A stretch of DNA of 64,000 nt from Foetidibacter luteolus (GCF_009650435.1 NZ_VVIP01000057.1:1-64000), one strand, 5' to 3'. Counted from the stretch's first letter, positions 44,011-53,542 are shown. Notes: generated from the letters alone by a model not told the origin. Numbers and translations are program-made.

Positions 44011-44142
44011 CGAAGGTGCAGCACGCTCATTTGTTTGCAGGCAGGCCTCCTTTTAAATGCCTTTACGAAGAACTAAGTACCTGTATGCGGTACACATCTT
44101 CCATAGCATAGCATGCCATCAACAACTTGCTGCACCTAAGGC

Positions 44143-44150
44143 TATCTTTG
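44143..44150 (+). promoter_or_regulatory. -7 box TATCTTTG immediately before trmD
   Basis: TATCTTTG ends only five bases before the trmD ATG at 44156. Initiation at the usual distance would start the transcript at or next to the A of the ATG, giving a leaderless message. Confidence 0.5.
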
Positions 44151-44155
44151 CACCC

Positions 44156-44845
44156 ATGAGAATAGACATCATCACTGTTTTACCTGAGTTACTGGAAAGC
44201 CCGCTGAACCATAGTATTATGAAACGTGCACAAGACAAAGGCTTGCTGGAAGTGCATACACATCACTTGCGTGACTGGGCTGTAAATAAATATGGCCAGG
44301 TGGACGACTATCAATATGGCGGTGGCGCGGGAATGGTAATGATGTGCGAGCCGCTGGCTAACGCCATTGAAGCCCTGGGAAAGCAAAGAAAATATGATGA
44401 AATCATATATATGGCGCCCGATGGCAAAACATTTAACCAGCAAACAGCAAATATCCTGTCGCTAAAAGACAACCTGATGATTATCTGTGGCCATTACAAA
44501 GGCATTGATGAACGGATAAGGGAACACTTTATAACGATGGAAATTTCCGTAGGAGATTATGTACTCAGTGGCGGAGAAATGGCTGCTGCAATTGTTGTAG
44601 ATGCTGTAGGCCGGTTATTACCAGGGGTTTTGAATGATGAAACTTCGGCACTTTTCGACTCTTTCCAGGATAACCTGCTGGCGCCGCCGGTATATACCAG
44701 GCCCGCAGAATTCAGGGGATGGAAGGTTCCAGAAATATTGCTGGGGGGCGATCCAAAAAAAGTTGACCAGTGGAGACATGACCAGTCCGTTAAAAAAACA
44801 CAGGAAAAACGCCCTGACTTATTAAAAGGCAATGAGTTAGCATAA
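44156..44845 (+). CDS. trmD: tRNA (guanine-N1-)-methyltransferase
   Basis: A 229-residue SPOUT-class enzyme that methylates G37 of tRNAs using S-adenosylmethionine, which prevents frameshifting. The family signatures are present: MRIDIITVLPELLESPLNHS, DDYQYGGGAGMVMMCEPL, IICGHYKGIDERI and EISVGDYVLSGGEMAAAIVV (deep trefoil knot). The length is normal. The start at 44156 is supported by the family N-terminus; a longer frame from 44057 would cross the promoter box. It appears monocistronic here instead of sitting in the usual rpsP-rimM-trmD-rplS cluster. Confidence 0.96.
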   Translation: MRIDIITVLPELLESPLNHSIMKRAQDKGLLEVHTHHLRDWAVNKYGQVDDYQYGGGAGMVMMCEPLANAIEALGKQRKYDEIIYMAPDGKTFNQQTANILSLKDNLMIICGHYKGIDERIREHFITMEISVGDYVLSGGEMAAAIVVDAVGRLLPGVLNDETSALFDSFQDNLLAPPVYTRPAEFRGWKVPEILLGGDPKKVDQWRHDQSVKKTQEKRPDLLKGNELA

Positions 44846-45347
44846 AATTTGCATAGAATATTTAACACCACACATATCGCCGGAATATCCAAAAATGTCA
44901 TTTTGTGTCCGATTCGGATATTCGAAAGTCTTTTATCGGCATAGTAATGTTTATCCGACAATTATTTTTGTTCTGTCAAATAACAATATCCTAAAGAGAA
45001 TTTCCCGTTTTAAAATCCAATGCGAAAATCCAATATCGCGGGAATCCAATATCCAAACAGATCCAATATTCCTGGAAAAGAACCTGATTTTCTGAACAAC
45101 AAGAAGCAATGTTTAGGAAATTAAATTGTGAACTTTAAGCAATAGGAAACCATTAGAAGGTCCCGCGTCTGCGGGACCTTCTGCATTTTAAACCATCCCT
45201 GTTTTCCCTGATTATGTTTATTGCATCGTTTTACAAATTTGTCTTTTACAAAAGAGTTTCCGGATAATAATTTATCTATAGTTTTAACAACAGATGTTTT
45301 GAAGTATGTGTTATACTCCGGGGCATCTGAATTAACCAATCTATTTA
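44846..45347. other. Gene-free stretch with AATCCAATAT repeats and a terminator
   Basis: I see no gene in these 502 bases. About 45005-45075 repeats aatccaata-type words four or five times. The hairpin at 45155 follows. An 80-codon frame on the minus strand reads through that hairpin and is not credible. Confidence 0.55.
45155..45190 (+). terminator. Strong GC-rich terminator hairpin
   Basis: A perfect 12-bp stem AGAAGGTCCCGC / GCGGGACCTTCT with a 4-base loop GTCT and a downstream GCATTTT. It lies 310 bases after trmD and before ade, with no other gene between them. Confidence 0.75.
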
Positions 45348-46997
45348 ATGCTGAACAATTCATTTAGTACAAAAGCTAACCTGGCCGATGTATGGACAGA
45401 GCAGGTTTACCCTGCTGAGATTACAGTAGAAAACGGCACTATAACCGCTATACAAACAATTACGGATGAGGGCGTTACCGGTTATATATTACCGGGGTTT
45501 ACCGATAGCCATGTACATATTGAGAGCAGTATGCTGGTACCAGCGGAATTTGCCAAACTGGCCGTTGTTCACGGAACAGTAGCCACTGTAAGCGACCCAC
45601 ATGAAATTGCCAACGTATGCGGCATGCAAGGCGTTGAATTTATGATAGCCAATGGCCAACAGGTGCCCTTTAAATTCAACTTTGGGGCGCCAAGCTGTGT
45701 GCCTGCCACCAGCTTTGAAACCGCCGGTGCAACGCTTGACAGTAACGATGTAAAGAAACTGCTTGAAAAAGACGAAATAAAGTACCTGAGTGAGATGATG
45801 AATTTTCCCGGTGTACTGTTTGAAGATGAAGAGGTGATGAAGAAAATAGCGGCGGCGCACCGGCTAAACAAACCCGTAGATGGCCATGCACCAGGATTGA
45901 GGGGTGACGATGCCCGCAAGTACATAGCTGCCGGCATTTCTACTGACCATGAGTGTTTTACCAAAGAAGAGGCGCTGGATAAATTAGGCTATGGCATGAA
46001 AATAATTATAAGAGAAGGCAGTGCCGCTAAAAATTTTGAAGCGCTGGTTGGGCTGCTAGACGATTATCCGGATAAACTGATGTTTTGCAGTGATGACAAG
46101 CACCCGGACAGTCTTGCCGATGGCCATATTAACCAGCTTTGCCAAAGAGCTATAGCCAAAGGTATTGATGTGTTTAAAGTGCTTAAAGCAGCTTGCATAA
46201 ACCCTGTTCTGCATTACAAACTGGATGTTGGCCTGCTGCGCATTGGCGACCCTGCCGACTTTATTATTACCGAAGACCTTGTTTCCTTTAAAGTACTCAA
46301 AACTTATATTAATGGCGAGCTGGTGGCAGAAAACGGCAAATCACTCATTAGTACAACCACCGCTGCCGCTGTTAACAATTTTAACTGCAGCGAAATAAAT
46401 GAAAGCGACCTGAAGATTACAGAAAACCAATACCCATCCGTTAACGGCCTTATTCCTGTAATAGAAGCCCTGGATGGGCAGCTTATCACTAACCGCTTGC
46501 TGTTAAAAGGCAACCTTGTTAATGGCGAGTGGATAAGCGATACCGGCACGGATATACTCAAAATGGTTGTGATCAACCGTTATAACCAGGCGCCGGTGGC
46601 AAAATGTTTTATCAGGAATTTTGGGTTTACAAAGGGTGCTATTGCGTCTTCCGTAGCGCATGACAGCCATAACATTATTGCAGTTGGAGCAGATGATGAA
46701 AGCATTGTTGCCGCGGTAAACCTCGTAATTAAAGAAAAGGGTGGCGTAAGTTGTGTTGCCGGCAGCAGGAACCTAGTATTGCCCTTGCCGGTAGCAGGTT
46801 TAATGAGCATTGAAGATGGTTACCAGGTAGCTGCCCTTTATACAGCCATTGACGCAATGGCCAAAAGCCTGGGCGCAAACCTGGCGGCTCCGTTTATGAC
46901 TTTGAGCTTTATGGGCTTGCTGGTTATTCCGCATCTGAAGCTGAGCGACAAGGGGCTGTTTGACGGAGACAAATTCTCATTCGTGAGCGGCGTGTAA
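45348..46997 (+). CDS. ade: Adenine deaminase
   Basis: A 549-residue amidohydrolase that converts adenine to hypoxanthine and ammonia in purine salvage. Metal-binding and family motifs are GFTDSHVHIESSMLVPAEFA, VSDPHEIANVCG, DGHAPGLRG, STDHECFTKEEA and FCSDDKHPDSLADGHINQL, then the C-terminal VAHDSHNIIAVGADDES with AVNLVIKEKGG. The length is normal for AdeC-type enzymes, which use Fe or Mn. It is monocistronic between non-coding stretches. Confidence 0.95.
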   Translation: MLNNSFSTKANLADVWTEQVYPAEITVENGTITAIQTITDEGVTGYILPGFTDSHVHIESSMLVPAEFAKLAVVHGTVATVSDPHEIANVCGMQGVEFMIANGQQVPFKFNFGAPSCVPATSFETAGATLDSNDVKKLLEKDEIKYLSEMMNFPGVLFEDEEVMKKIAAAHRLNKPVDGHAPGLRGDDARKYIAAGISTDHECFTKEEALDKLGYGMKIIIREGSAAKNFEALVGLLDDYPDKLMFCSDDKHPDSLADGHINQLCQRAIAKGIDVFKVLKAACINPVLHYKLDVGLLRIGDPADFIITEDLVSFKVLKTYINGELVAENGKSLISTTTAAAVNNFNCSEINESDLKITENQYPSVNGLIPVIEALDGQLITNRLLLKGNLVNGEWISDTGTDILKMVVINRYNQAPVAKCFIRNFGFTKGAIASSVAHDSHNIIAVGADDESIVAAVNLVIKEKGGVSCVAGSRNLVLPLPVAGLMSIEDGYQVAALYTAIDAMAKSLGANLAAPFMTLSFMGLLVIPHLKLSDKGLFDGDKFSFVSGV

Positions 46998-47020
46998 AAG
47001 CTGAGGAAAGATATGTGGCT

Positions 47021-47113
47021 GAATGGCTGCCGGATGGAAGTGGAAACCCCGCTGAGGGCTTGTGCGTCTGGTCTTGCGGCGGAGTTGCAACGAACAGCCG
47101 GAACCGCTGCCAA
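47021..47113 (+). repeat. Variant of the AGCGGAAAGCCCGAC-family repeat
   Basis: gaatggctgccggatggaag, tggaaaccccgctgagggct, tcttgcggcggagttgcaac and gaacagccggaaccgctgcc match in order the element at 40152 and, in reverse, the variant at 3800. The two variants share the ccggatggaagtg arm and form a subfamily. Confidence 0.65.
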
Positions 47114-47179
47114 TAAAAGCGCCAAAGCAGAAAGCCCCTGCCCTTTTTTTAAAACATAACGCAAAAAATCCTGCATGTT

Positions 47180-48373
47180 ATGAGCCTGTTGCAAAAACCT
47201 GAAATACGCGTAACCTTAATATTCCTGCTCACCAGCAGTTGCTGGATTATATTTTCTGACATGCTGCTGGCCAGCATCAGCAAAACCGTTGGCCTTGATG
47301 AGCAAACGGGTCAAACCATCAAAGGCCTGCTTTATATATTGGTCATCTCACTAATTATCTACTTCGGCGTAAAAAAAGCATCACAAAAACTTCAAAACAG
47401 TTTTGAGGAATACAAGGCGTTATTTGACAGCCACCCGGCGCCTATGTGGATTTTTGATACGGACCTGAAATTTGTGCGGGTTAATAATGCGGCAGTATTG
47501 AAATATGGCTACACAGCCGATGAATTTTTGAACATGCACATTAAAGACATAAGGCCGAAAGAAGAAATTGAAAAACTGTACCGCCACATTGAGAATGTGG
47601 AGCCCGGCTATACAGAATCAGGCATATGGACACATAAAAAAAAGAACGGCGAAATTATTAAAGCCAGCGTAGCTACCCACGATGTTACCTACAACAACAA
47701 GAAATGTTTGCTGGTAATGGCGGCGGACATAACCGACGTGGTACAGGCCCGCGAACAATTGCAGGCCAGCGAACGAAGCCTTTCTGTAATAATAAACAAC
47801 ACCAAAGATTTGATATGGTCTTTTGATACCAACATGAAACTGACAGCTTTTAATGAACCTTTTGCAAAAGCTGTTAAAGAAAATATTGGAATAAAGGCTA
47901 CGAAAGGGCAGGATATATGCGCCGATTATGAGAGTGCCGATACCACCCGCGAGTGGATACCTTATTACAAAAAAGCGCTGGGAGGCGAGTCATTCAGCAC
48001 CATGCATACTGGCATTGCCCCCAACGGCCAGGCATATTATATGGAAGCAACTTTTAATGCCATAACCAACGAGGAAGGAGAGGTTACCGGGGTTGTATGT
48101 TTTTCGAGGGATGTTACCGACAAGCAAACGCAGGAAGAGAAAATAAAACAGCAAAACACAGCACTGAAAGAAATAGCCTTTACCAATTCTCATATTGTAA
48201 GGCGCCCGTTAAGCAACCTGCTGGGCTTAACCGATATGCTTAGCGAGGACAGCGTTACAGATACGCTGCACAGGCAGGTAATTGAAAACATAAAAATTTC
48301 AGCGCTGGAGCTGGATGAAGTTATCAGGGAGATAGCCCGTAAAGCCTACGCTTTTAAAGAACAAAACGGTTAG
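47180..48373 (+). CDS. Membrane PAS-PAS sensor with kinase-like phosphoacceptor helix but no ATPase
   Basis: A 397-residue protein with two membrane helices (about 12-32 and 46-66) and two PAS domains (about 80-195 and 205-320; FDSHPAPMWIFDTDLKFVRV and INNTKDLIWSFDTNMKLTAF). A short coiled coil leads into KEIAFTNSHIVRRPLSNLLG, which resembles a HisKA dimerisation helix with its H-box. The protein then ends at residue 397 without an HATPase domain. It may signal through a partner kinase or act as a sink; the stop appears genuine, and the next gene follows convergently after 3 bases. Confidence 0.8.
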   Translation: MSLLQKPEIRVTLIFLLTSSCWIIFSDMLLASISKTVGLDEQTGQTIKGLLYILVISLIIYFGVKKASQKLQNSFEEYKALFDSHPAPMWIFDTDLKFVRVNNAAVLKYGYTADEFLNMHIKDIRPKEEIEKLYRHIENVEPGYTESGIWTHKKKNGEIIKASVATHDVTYNNKKCLLVMAADITDVVQAREQLQASERSLSVIINNTKDLIWSFDTNMKLTAFNEPFAKAVKENIGIKATKGQDICADYESADTTREWIPYYKKALGGESFSTMHTGIAPNGQAYYMEATFNAITNEEGEVTGVVCFSRDVTDKQTQEEKIKQQNTALKEIAFTNSHIVRRPLSNLLGLTDMLSEDSVTDTLHRQVIENIKISALELDEVIREIARKAYAFKEQNG

Positions 48374-48376
48374 CCT

Positions 48377-48796
48377 TTACTCCGCTACCGCAGCGGCGCT
48401 CATAATACTTAATGCCACACTATCAGTACCACGCGGTGTGCCGTAGCGGGCCTTAAACTTCATGCTGCCGCCGGGTGCAATGGTTTCGGTGTAAACATCC
48501 TCATGGTTGGTTACAAGCTTGCCGTCTTTATTGTAAAAAAGCATTTTAACGCGTATATCACGGTAAGAAACAATAGTCGCTTTGTTGTGTATGGTGCCCT
48601 TAACAACAGTTTGGCCAAGCCAGTTTCTTTTATCGTTACCACCCACTTCCAAAAAAGTCACAGGACTTTTTCTTTCTTTATCTGCCAGGCTTTCTTTTGC
48701 GGTCTGGTAATTATTCTCATCAAACCCCTTGTCGCTGCTTTCGCCGCAGGAAACAAGCATTAAAACCGTTACAATAAGCGCAATAAACTGCTTCAT
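48377..48796 (-). CDS. Lipoprotein with FxLYD-like domain
   Basis: A 139-residue lipoprotein: signal peptide with lipobox LVSC (Cys17). The mature part carries a beta-sandwich like FxLYD domains (VVKGTIHNKATIVSYRDIRV, KMLFYNKDGKLVTNHEDVYT, then IAPGGSMKFKARY). It is probably anchored in the outer or inner membrane facing the periplasm; the role is unknown. It ends 3 bases from the stop of the convergent PAS gene. Confidence 0.75.
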   Translation of the reverse strand: MKQFIALIVTVLMLVSCGESSDKGFDENNYQTAKESLADKERKSPVTFLEVGGNDKRNWLGQTVVKGTIHNKATIVSYRDIRVKMLFYNKDGKLVTNHEDVYTETIAPGGSMKFKARYGTPRGTDSVALSIMSAAAVAE

Positions 48797-48994
48797 TAGT
48801 TTAGAATTGTTTATGAAAAGCTATGCATACGAAGTAAATAAAAATACATATACGATGGCCGGCAATAGGCATAAGAAGAACTTAAAAATAGCAATACAGG
48901 GTTTAACTACCGTCAACATAATTTCCCGGGTTATTATTTATTGTATTGTTGCATTCGCTGAACGCCAAAATTTTCTTTGGATACCGGCTGCAGT

Positions 48995-49075
48995 ATTTCA
49001 TGGTGGTCTTCGTTGCGTCGCAATCCGTTCATCGTTTGGTTCATTGGGCGGCTTTTCAGACCCGGATAGATAGCC
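48995..49075 (+). repeat. Dispersed TTGCGTCGCA-family repeat, copy 8 (subfamily B)
   Basis: Core at 49013-49022 followed by atccgttcatcgtttggttc, then gcggcttttcagacccgg and atag. It shares the atccgttcatcg extension with the copy at 63747. Its left arm lacks gggccc. It occupies part of the 413-base gap before the O-methyltransferase. Confidence 0.75.
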
Positions 49076-49209
49076 CGCCCCCAACCACCAACCAATATTA
49101 ACGTTACTGTTCTAAAAAAATTGCTGAAAACAACGGCCATGGCAGCCAACTGCAACATGCAAGCTTTATCTTCATGGCCCTATTTATTAACGCTAACATA
49201 TTGCCAAAT

Positions 49210-49875
49210 ATGAACCAACAAACTTTTGAAGCCGTAGATAAATACATTGCCGATTTGTTTTTACCACCTGATGACAGCCTGGATGCCGCGGAACAATCGC
49301 TGGAAAAAGCCGGTATGCCTGCTATAAGTGTATCGCCCAACCAGGGTAAATTTCTGCACCTGCTGGCTTTAACCTGCAACGCTAACAAAATACTGGAGCT
49401 TGGTACACTCGCGGGCTACAGCACCATCTGGATGGCAAGGGCCCTAAAAGAAGGCGGGAAACTGATAAGCCTGGAAGTAGACGAAAAACATGCCGCCGTA
49501 GCCCGTGAAAACCTGCAAAGGGCAGGTGTTGGTAACAAGGCAGAAGTACGGGTTGGGAAGGCGATTGAAATTTTGCCCCAACTGGTGCAAAACAATGAAG
49601 GCCCTTTTGACATGATTTTTATTGACGCTGATAAACCACCTTATACAGAATACTTTGAATGGGCATTGAAACTTTCCCGGCCCGGCACACTTATAATAGC
49701 CGACAATGTAATCCGCGATGGTAAAGTGCTGAATGAAGACAGCGACGATGAAATGGTAAAAGGCGTTCAACGGTTTAACAAAGCACTGGCGGCAAGCACA
49801 GCCGTTACCGCCAGCATTATACAAACTGTGGGCGTAAAGGAATACGATGGTATGGCGCTGGCAATTGTAAAATAA
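49210..49875 (+). CDS. Class I SAM-dependent O-methyltransferase (catechol type)
   Basis: A 221-residue enzyme of the bacterial catechol/caffeoyl-CoA O-methyltransferase family. The SAM-binding motif ILELGTLAGYSTIWMARAL, the acidic SLEVDEKHAAVA strand, DMIFIDADKPPYTEYFEWAL with metal-binding Asp, and IIADNVIRDGKV are all visible. The substrate is unknown. I start at ATG 49210 because a TATCTTCA box at about 49168 would place the transcription start after the earlier in-frame ATG (49174). A bidirectional terminator follows. Confidence 0.9.
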   Translation: MNQQTFEAVDKYIADLFLPPDDSLDAAEQSLEKAGMPAISVSPNQGKFLHLLALTCNANKILELGTLAGYSTIWMARALKEGGKLISLEVDEKHAAVARENLQRAGVGNKAEVRVGKAIEILPQLVQNNEGPFDMIFIDADKPPYTEYFEWALKLSRPGTLIIADNVIRDGKVLNEDSDDEMVKGVQRFNKALAASTAVTASIIQTVGVKEYDGMALAIVK

Positions 49876-49899
49876 CTGTCGTTTGATGCAACATAATAG

Positions 49900-49932
49900 A
49901 ATGCCGGGCATTTCCCGGCATTTATTTATTGT
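49900..49932. terminator. Bidirectional terminator
   Basis: A 9-bp perfect stem AATGCCGGG / CCCGGCATT with a 5-base loop and TATTTATT on the plus side. It lies between the O-methyltransferase and the convergent LytTR gene. Confidence 0.85.
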
Positions 49933-50636
49933 ATAGCTTTCAAAAAGCCCTGTTTATAGTTTCTGCCAATAGGTATTTCTATTTTTTCCAGCCTAACAAT
50001 ATCACCACTGTAGCCTGAAATTTTGTCTTTGGCTATGATGAAAGATTTATGCACCCGTATAAACCTGCTCTCCGGCAGTTTTTCCTCCATGTAACCAATA
50101 CGCTGGTAAGTAACCACGGCTTTTTCTTTGGTAAAAATCTTAATATAGTCTTTGATGCTTTCGATGTAAAAAATGTCTTTCAAAAAAATCTTCACTAATT
50201 CTTTATTCACCTTAAAGTACATATAGGCTTTACTGAAAGCTGTTTCAGCCTCATCGCCTGCGGATGTAATTTTTTCCTGCAAAAAATACTGGTTATACCG
50301 GGCGATGGACTTAAGGAACCTGTCGAAAGAAACCGGTTTTACCAGGTAATCCAGCACATCCAGTTCAAAGCCTTCCACCGCATAATCGCGGTATGCCGTA
50401 GTTATAATGATCTTGGGTTTTACCTGCAGGGCACGTATCAGTTCCATGCCATTCATCCTCGGCATATTGATATCAAGGAAAACCAATTGAGGATTGCTGG
50501 TTTGCAGGTAGTTAAAAGTTTCCAAAGCATTGCTGAATACAGCTTTAAGCTCTAATGTATCCACCCGTTCTATATAGCTTACCAGCAATTCCCTGGCAGG
50601 GGGTTCATCCTCCGCTACGATGCATTGAATTTTCAT
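49926..50636 (-). CDS. LytTR-family response regulator
   Basis: A 236-residue regulator with a receiver domain (about 1-120; acidic pocket E9-D10-E11, phosphoacceptor Asp55 in FLDINMPRMNG, and Lys in DYLVKPVSF) and a C-terminal LytTR DNA-binding domain (about 140-236; FIRVHKSFIIAKDKISGYSG, IPIGRNYKQGF). It should be phosphorylated by the LytS-type kinase encoded just upstream; the genes overlap by four bases (ATGA). The target genes are unknown. Confidence 0.93.
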   Translation of the reverse strand: MKIQCIVAEDEPPARELLVSYIERVDTLELKAVFSNALETFNYLQTSNPQLVFLDINMPRMNGMELIRALQVKPKIIITTAYRDYAVEGFELDVLDYLVKPVSFDRFLKSIARYNQYFLQEKITSAGDEAETAFSKAYMYFKVNKELVKIFLKDIFYIESIKDYIKIFTKEKAVVTYQRIGYMEEKLPESRFIRVHKSFIIAKDKISGYSGDIVRLEKIEIPIGRNYKQGFLKAIQ

Positions 50637-51685
50637 GCCTCAATATTTTTTATGCGCAATACGGTAAGGTAAGTCTGCTCATCATGGATGCATTTGTATT
50701 CATGATTGCCATTGTACAAAAGGTGCAGTCTTTGTTTTACATTCTCTATGCCGATGCCATTGCCGGTAGTGTTATGTTTATGGCCATTTACTTGAGATTT
50801 ATTGTGCTGGCTATTCTCAATTTTTACCGTAAGCCAATCGTCTTTTATGGAAAGGTCCATACGTATCCAGCTACTTTCAAGGCAATCAGAAACGCCATGC
50901 TTAAAACTGTTTTCAACGAGTGGCAGCAAAAGCAGTGGGGCAATGCAAAAGTTTGTTAATTCGTCATATACATTAATAGAAACATCCAGCTTGTTGCTAT
51001 AGCGTATTTTCTCAAGCTCTATATAGTTGTAAATGTATTGGAGCTCTTTACTTGCGGGTATAAGAGCTTGCTTGCTGTCGTACAGCATATAGCTTAGCAA
51101 AGCCGAAAGCCGGTAAATAAGGTCTGGCGTTTGCGGGTTGCTCTTGATAGCCATTGAGTAAATGTTATTAAGGGTATTGAAGATAAAATGCGGCTGCACC
51201 TGGGATTGCAGCAACTGCAACTGCGCTTCTACATTGTCCTTTTGCAAAGCCTGGGATACCCGCTGTTCCTCGTACCAGGCCTGCTTAAAATAAAACATGC
51301 TGTACAACGCTACTATAAGGTAGATGTTTACCGCTTCAATAACCACTTTTGGAAAAAACAGGAAGGGCATGGTGCGGGCATACTCAGGATTATAAACAGG
51401 ATAAACATAAAAATAATTATACGCCCGCCTGGTAACACCAAAAAATATGATGCTTAGTATTAGCACTAACCAAAACTGCCACACTTTATCTTTACGCAAC
51501 AACCTCTTGATAAGCACTTCCGTTGTAAACAGCGTGGCGGTAAATGTAATAGGCACTATTATCAGTGCATTGAAAAAATAACGCTCATACTCACTCATCC
51601 AGTAAGCATTCGTAAGCCATTCATAAAGAAAATAGGCCAGCCAGAATATAACCGGCAGCAGCATCCTTCTGTATCCTGTTCTCAT
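50633..51685 (-). CDS. LytS-type sensor histidine kinase
   Basis: A 350-residue inner-membrane kinase with four membrane helices in the first 135 residues and no periplasmic sensor domain. The His_kinase phosphoacceptor region follows (QLQLLQSQVQPHFIFNTLNN, His166), then an HATPase domain at the C-terminus with LLLLPLVENSFKHGV (N box) and NTTGNGIGIENVKQRL (G box). It pairs with the LytTR regulator downstream, with an ATGA overlap. The signal it senses is not evident. Confidence 0.92.
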   Translation of the reverse strand: MRTGYRRMLLPVIFWLAYFLYEWLTNAYWMSEYERYFFNALIIVPITFTATLFTTEVLIKRLLRKDKVWQFWLVLILSIIFFGVTRRAYNYFYVYPVYNPEYARTMPFLFFPKVVIEAVNIYLIVALYSMFYFKQAWYEEQRVSQALQKDNVEAQLQLLQSQVQPHFIFNTLNNIYSMAIKSNPQTPDLIYRLSALLSYMLYDSKQALIPASKELQYIYNYIELEKIRYSNKLDVSINVYDELTNFCIAPLLLLPLVENSFKHGVSDCLESSWIRMDLSIKDDWLTVKIENSQHNKSQVNGHKHNTTGNGIGIENVKQRLHLLYNGNHEYKCIHDEQTYLTVLRIKNIEA

Positions 51686-51901
51686 ATCTAATTCAAGAGA
51701 TACTAAATCTACACGATTAGCAGCAGATAATTATACGGCAATTCGACAAACGACCACATTATAAGACAAACGGCTATCCCGTTGTTTACAGCCATATTAC
51801 CGGCAAAAAATCCTGTTGGTCTAAAATGAAAAAACCTGCCGTGGTTATTTATTCTTTTTGTACTGAGCAAACACCACATCCACCACTAAAAATTAAACTG
51901 T

Positions 51902-52432
51902 ATGAAGCCTCTTCTAATCAACCTGCTGCTGATAATATTTATCCTTATGCAGCACAACGGGCGGGCTAACGTTATGGCCAGCACTTTTCGCACAGATTTC
52001 AATACCGATAACAAAGATGCCATGGCCAGGCGGGAAGTGCCCCTTAAAACCATGCGTGATTTTTTGAAACGTTATGATACGAATGAAAAAGAAAGCTGGA
52101 CAAAAATAAGCGATGGCTATGTGGCCAGGTTTACCAGTAACGACATACCCCACTCCACCTACTATGACAAAAACGGCGAGTACATTTGTACTGTAAAAAA
52201 CTATGACGAGAAAAAAATGCCGAAGGATGTACGCGTACCCATACGGGTGAGCTACTACGACTACCGTATCGTTCACGTTACAGAAGTTGCCTACAATACC
52301 AAAACAGCCTACCTGGTACAAATAAAAAATGACGAAGGCCTATATAAGATTATACGCTCTGTTAATGGAGAGATAGATGTGTATAAAGAATATGAAAGCA
52401 TGCCCGGCACAGCAACCGGGGAGCAGAGATAA
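51902..52432 (+). CDS. Secreted PepSY-like protein
   Basis: A 176-residue protein with a signal peptide (1-23). The mature part resembles the PepSY-like / beta-lactamase-inhibitor-like periplasmic proteins of Bacteroidota: VPLKTMRDFLKRYDTNEKES, WTKISDGYVARFTSNDIPHS and YYDKNGEYICTVKNYDEKKM, with a second repeat RIVHVTEVAYNTKTAYLVQI. The role is unknown. It lies downstream of the divergent LytS gene, with 216 bases between, and could be a target of that system. Confidence 0.75.
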   Translation: MKPLLINLLLIIFILMQHNGRANVMASTFRTDFNTDNKDAMARREVPLKTMRDFLKRYDTNEKESWTKISDGYVARFTSNDIPHSTYYDKNGEYICTVKNYDEKKMPKDVRVPIRVSYYDYRIVHVTEVAYNTKTAYLVQIKNDEGLYKIIRSVNGEIDVYKEYESMPGTATGEQR

Positions 52433-52441
52433 GGCATGCTT

Positions 52442-53542
52442 TTACTTTACCCCCAATATTTCTATAAGTAAATCCAGTTCCCCGAAACTGTTAAAGGCAT
52501 GGAGCACTATACGTAACCGCTCCATGCCTTTTGGCACTGTGGGGTATAGTATGGGCCGCACATCCAGGTTGGCCGACTGCAACCTGTTTGCAAGCTGCTT
52601 TACCTCATCGTTACCAGGTACCATTACTACCTGTATGGGTGTAAAGGAGGTAAACTTATCAAAAGCTATGTGTGCGTGCTGAAACTTTTCCACCAACTGC
52701 CGCAGGTGCAAACGTTGCGCATGCAGACCTGGAAATATTGCATACGCTTTGGCTATATGCGCCACACTTACAGGCGGCAAAGAAGTTGAATATACCAGGC
52801 TGCGGGAAAAATTGATAAGATACTCTCTCAGCTTGCAAGAACCAAGCACTACGGCGCCGTGGCAACCTACAGCTTTACCAAAAGTATGTATGCGGCAAAA
52901 CACCTGCTGCTGCAGGTGTAGCTGCTGAACAAGCCCCTCCCCCCTTTCGCCCACCACACCGGTTGCATGGGCTTCATCAATAATAAGGTGCGCATGGTAT
53001 TGCCTGCACAGTTTAACTATCTCTATAAGCGGGCATACATCCCCATCCATGCTGAAAACAGATTCTGTTACAACAAATACATTTCCGGCTGCCTGTTTTA
53101 ATTGCGTTTCCAACTCAGCCAGGTTGTTATGTGCAAAAGAAAAAGAACGGGCGAAAGAAAGCCTTATGCCATCGCGGATGGAAGCGTGTGCAAGTGCATC
53201 ATACAGCACAGTATCGCCACGCTGGGGAACACAGGAAAGAACACCCACATTAGCATCATAGCCGGAATTATAAATAAGCGCCGCATCAGCCTTATGAAAA
53301 CCAGCGATAAGCTGTTCCGTTTCTTCGAGCAAAGGGTAATTACCGGCCAGCAGCCTGGAACCCGTACTGCCACCGGGCAGTTGCAATTCTTCCCCGGTAA
53401 GGGCAACCAGTTTGTTTTTTACTATACCCAAATAATCGTTGCTGCAAAAATCAACTTTGCCTTCCGGCAGGCGCAGCCTGCGGAGGGCATTTTGCTGCCG
53501 GCGTTCATTAAGTTTGGTATCCAGGAAATTATCGCTGTACAT
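52442..53542 (-). CDS. bioF: BioF-like PLP-dependent acyl-CoA synthase
   Basis: A 366-residue alpha-oxoamine synthase. It shows the family N-terminus DFCSNDYLGI, GSTGSRLLAGNY, the PLP contacts in IIDEAHATGV (Asp189) and the Schiff-base lysine Lys223 in HTFGKAVGCHGA. The closest functional relatives are 8-amino-7-oxononanoate synthase (biotin synthesis) and glycine C-acetyltransferase. The short length and the GxHGAVV segment favour BioF, but no other biotin gene is in the window. It converges on the PepSY-like gene, 9 bases away. Confidence 0.85.
   Translation of the reverse strand: MYSDNFLDTKLNERRQQNALRRLRLPEGKVDFCSNDYLGIVKNKLVALTGEELQLPGGSTGSRLLAGNYPLLEETEQLIAGFHKADAALIYNSGYDANVGVLSCVPQRGDTVLYDALAHASIRDGIRLSFARSFSFAHNNLAELETQLKQAAGNVFVVTESVFSMDGDVCPLIEIVKLCRQYHAHLIIDEAHATGVVGERGEGLVQQLHLQQQVFCRIHTFGKAVGCHGAVVLGSCKLREYLINFSRSLVYSTSLPPVSVAHIAKAYAIFPGLHAQRLHLRQLVEKFQHAHIAFDKFTSFTPIQVVMVPGNDEVKQLANRLQSANLDVRPILYPTVPKGMERLRIVLHAFNSFGELDLLIEILGVK

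Noticed and set aside
45121..45363. An 80-codon minus-strand frame
   Set aside because: It reads through a perfect terminator hairpin and overlaps the start of ade.
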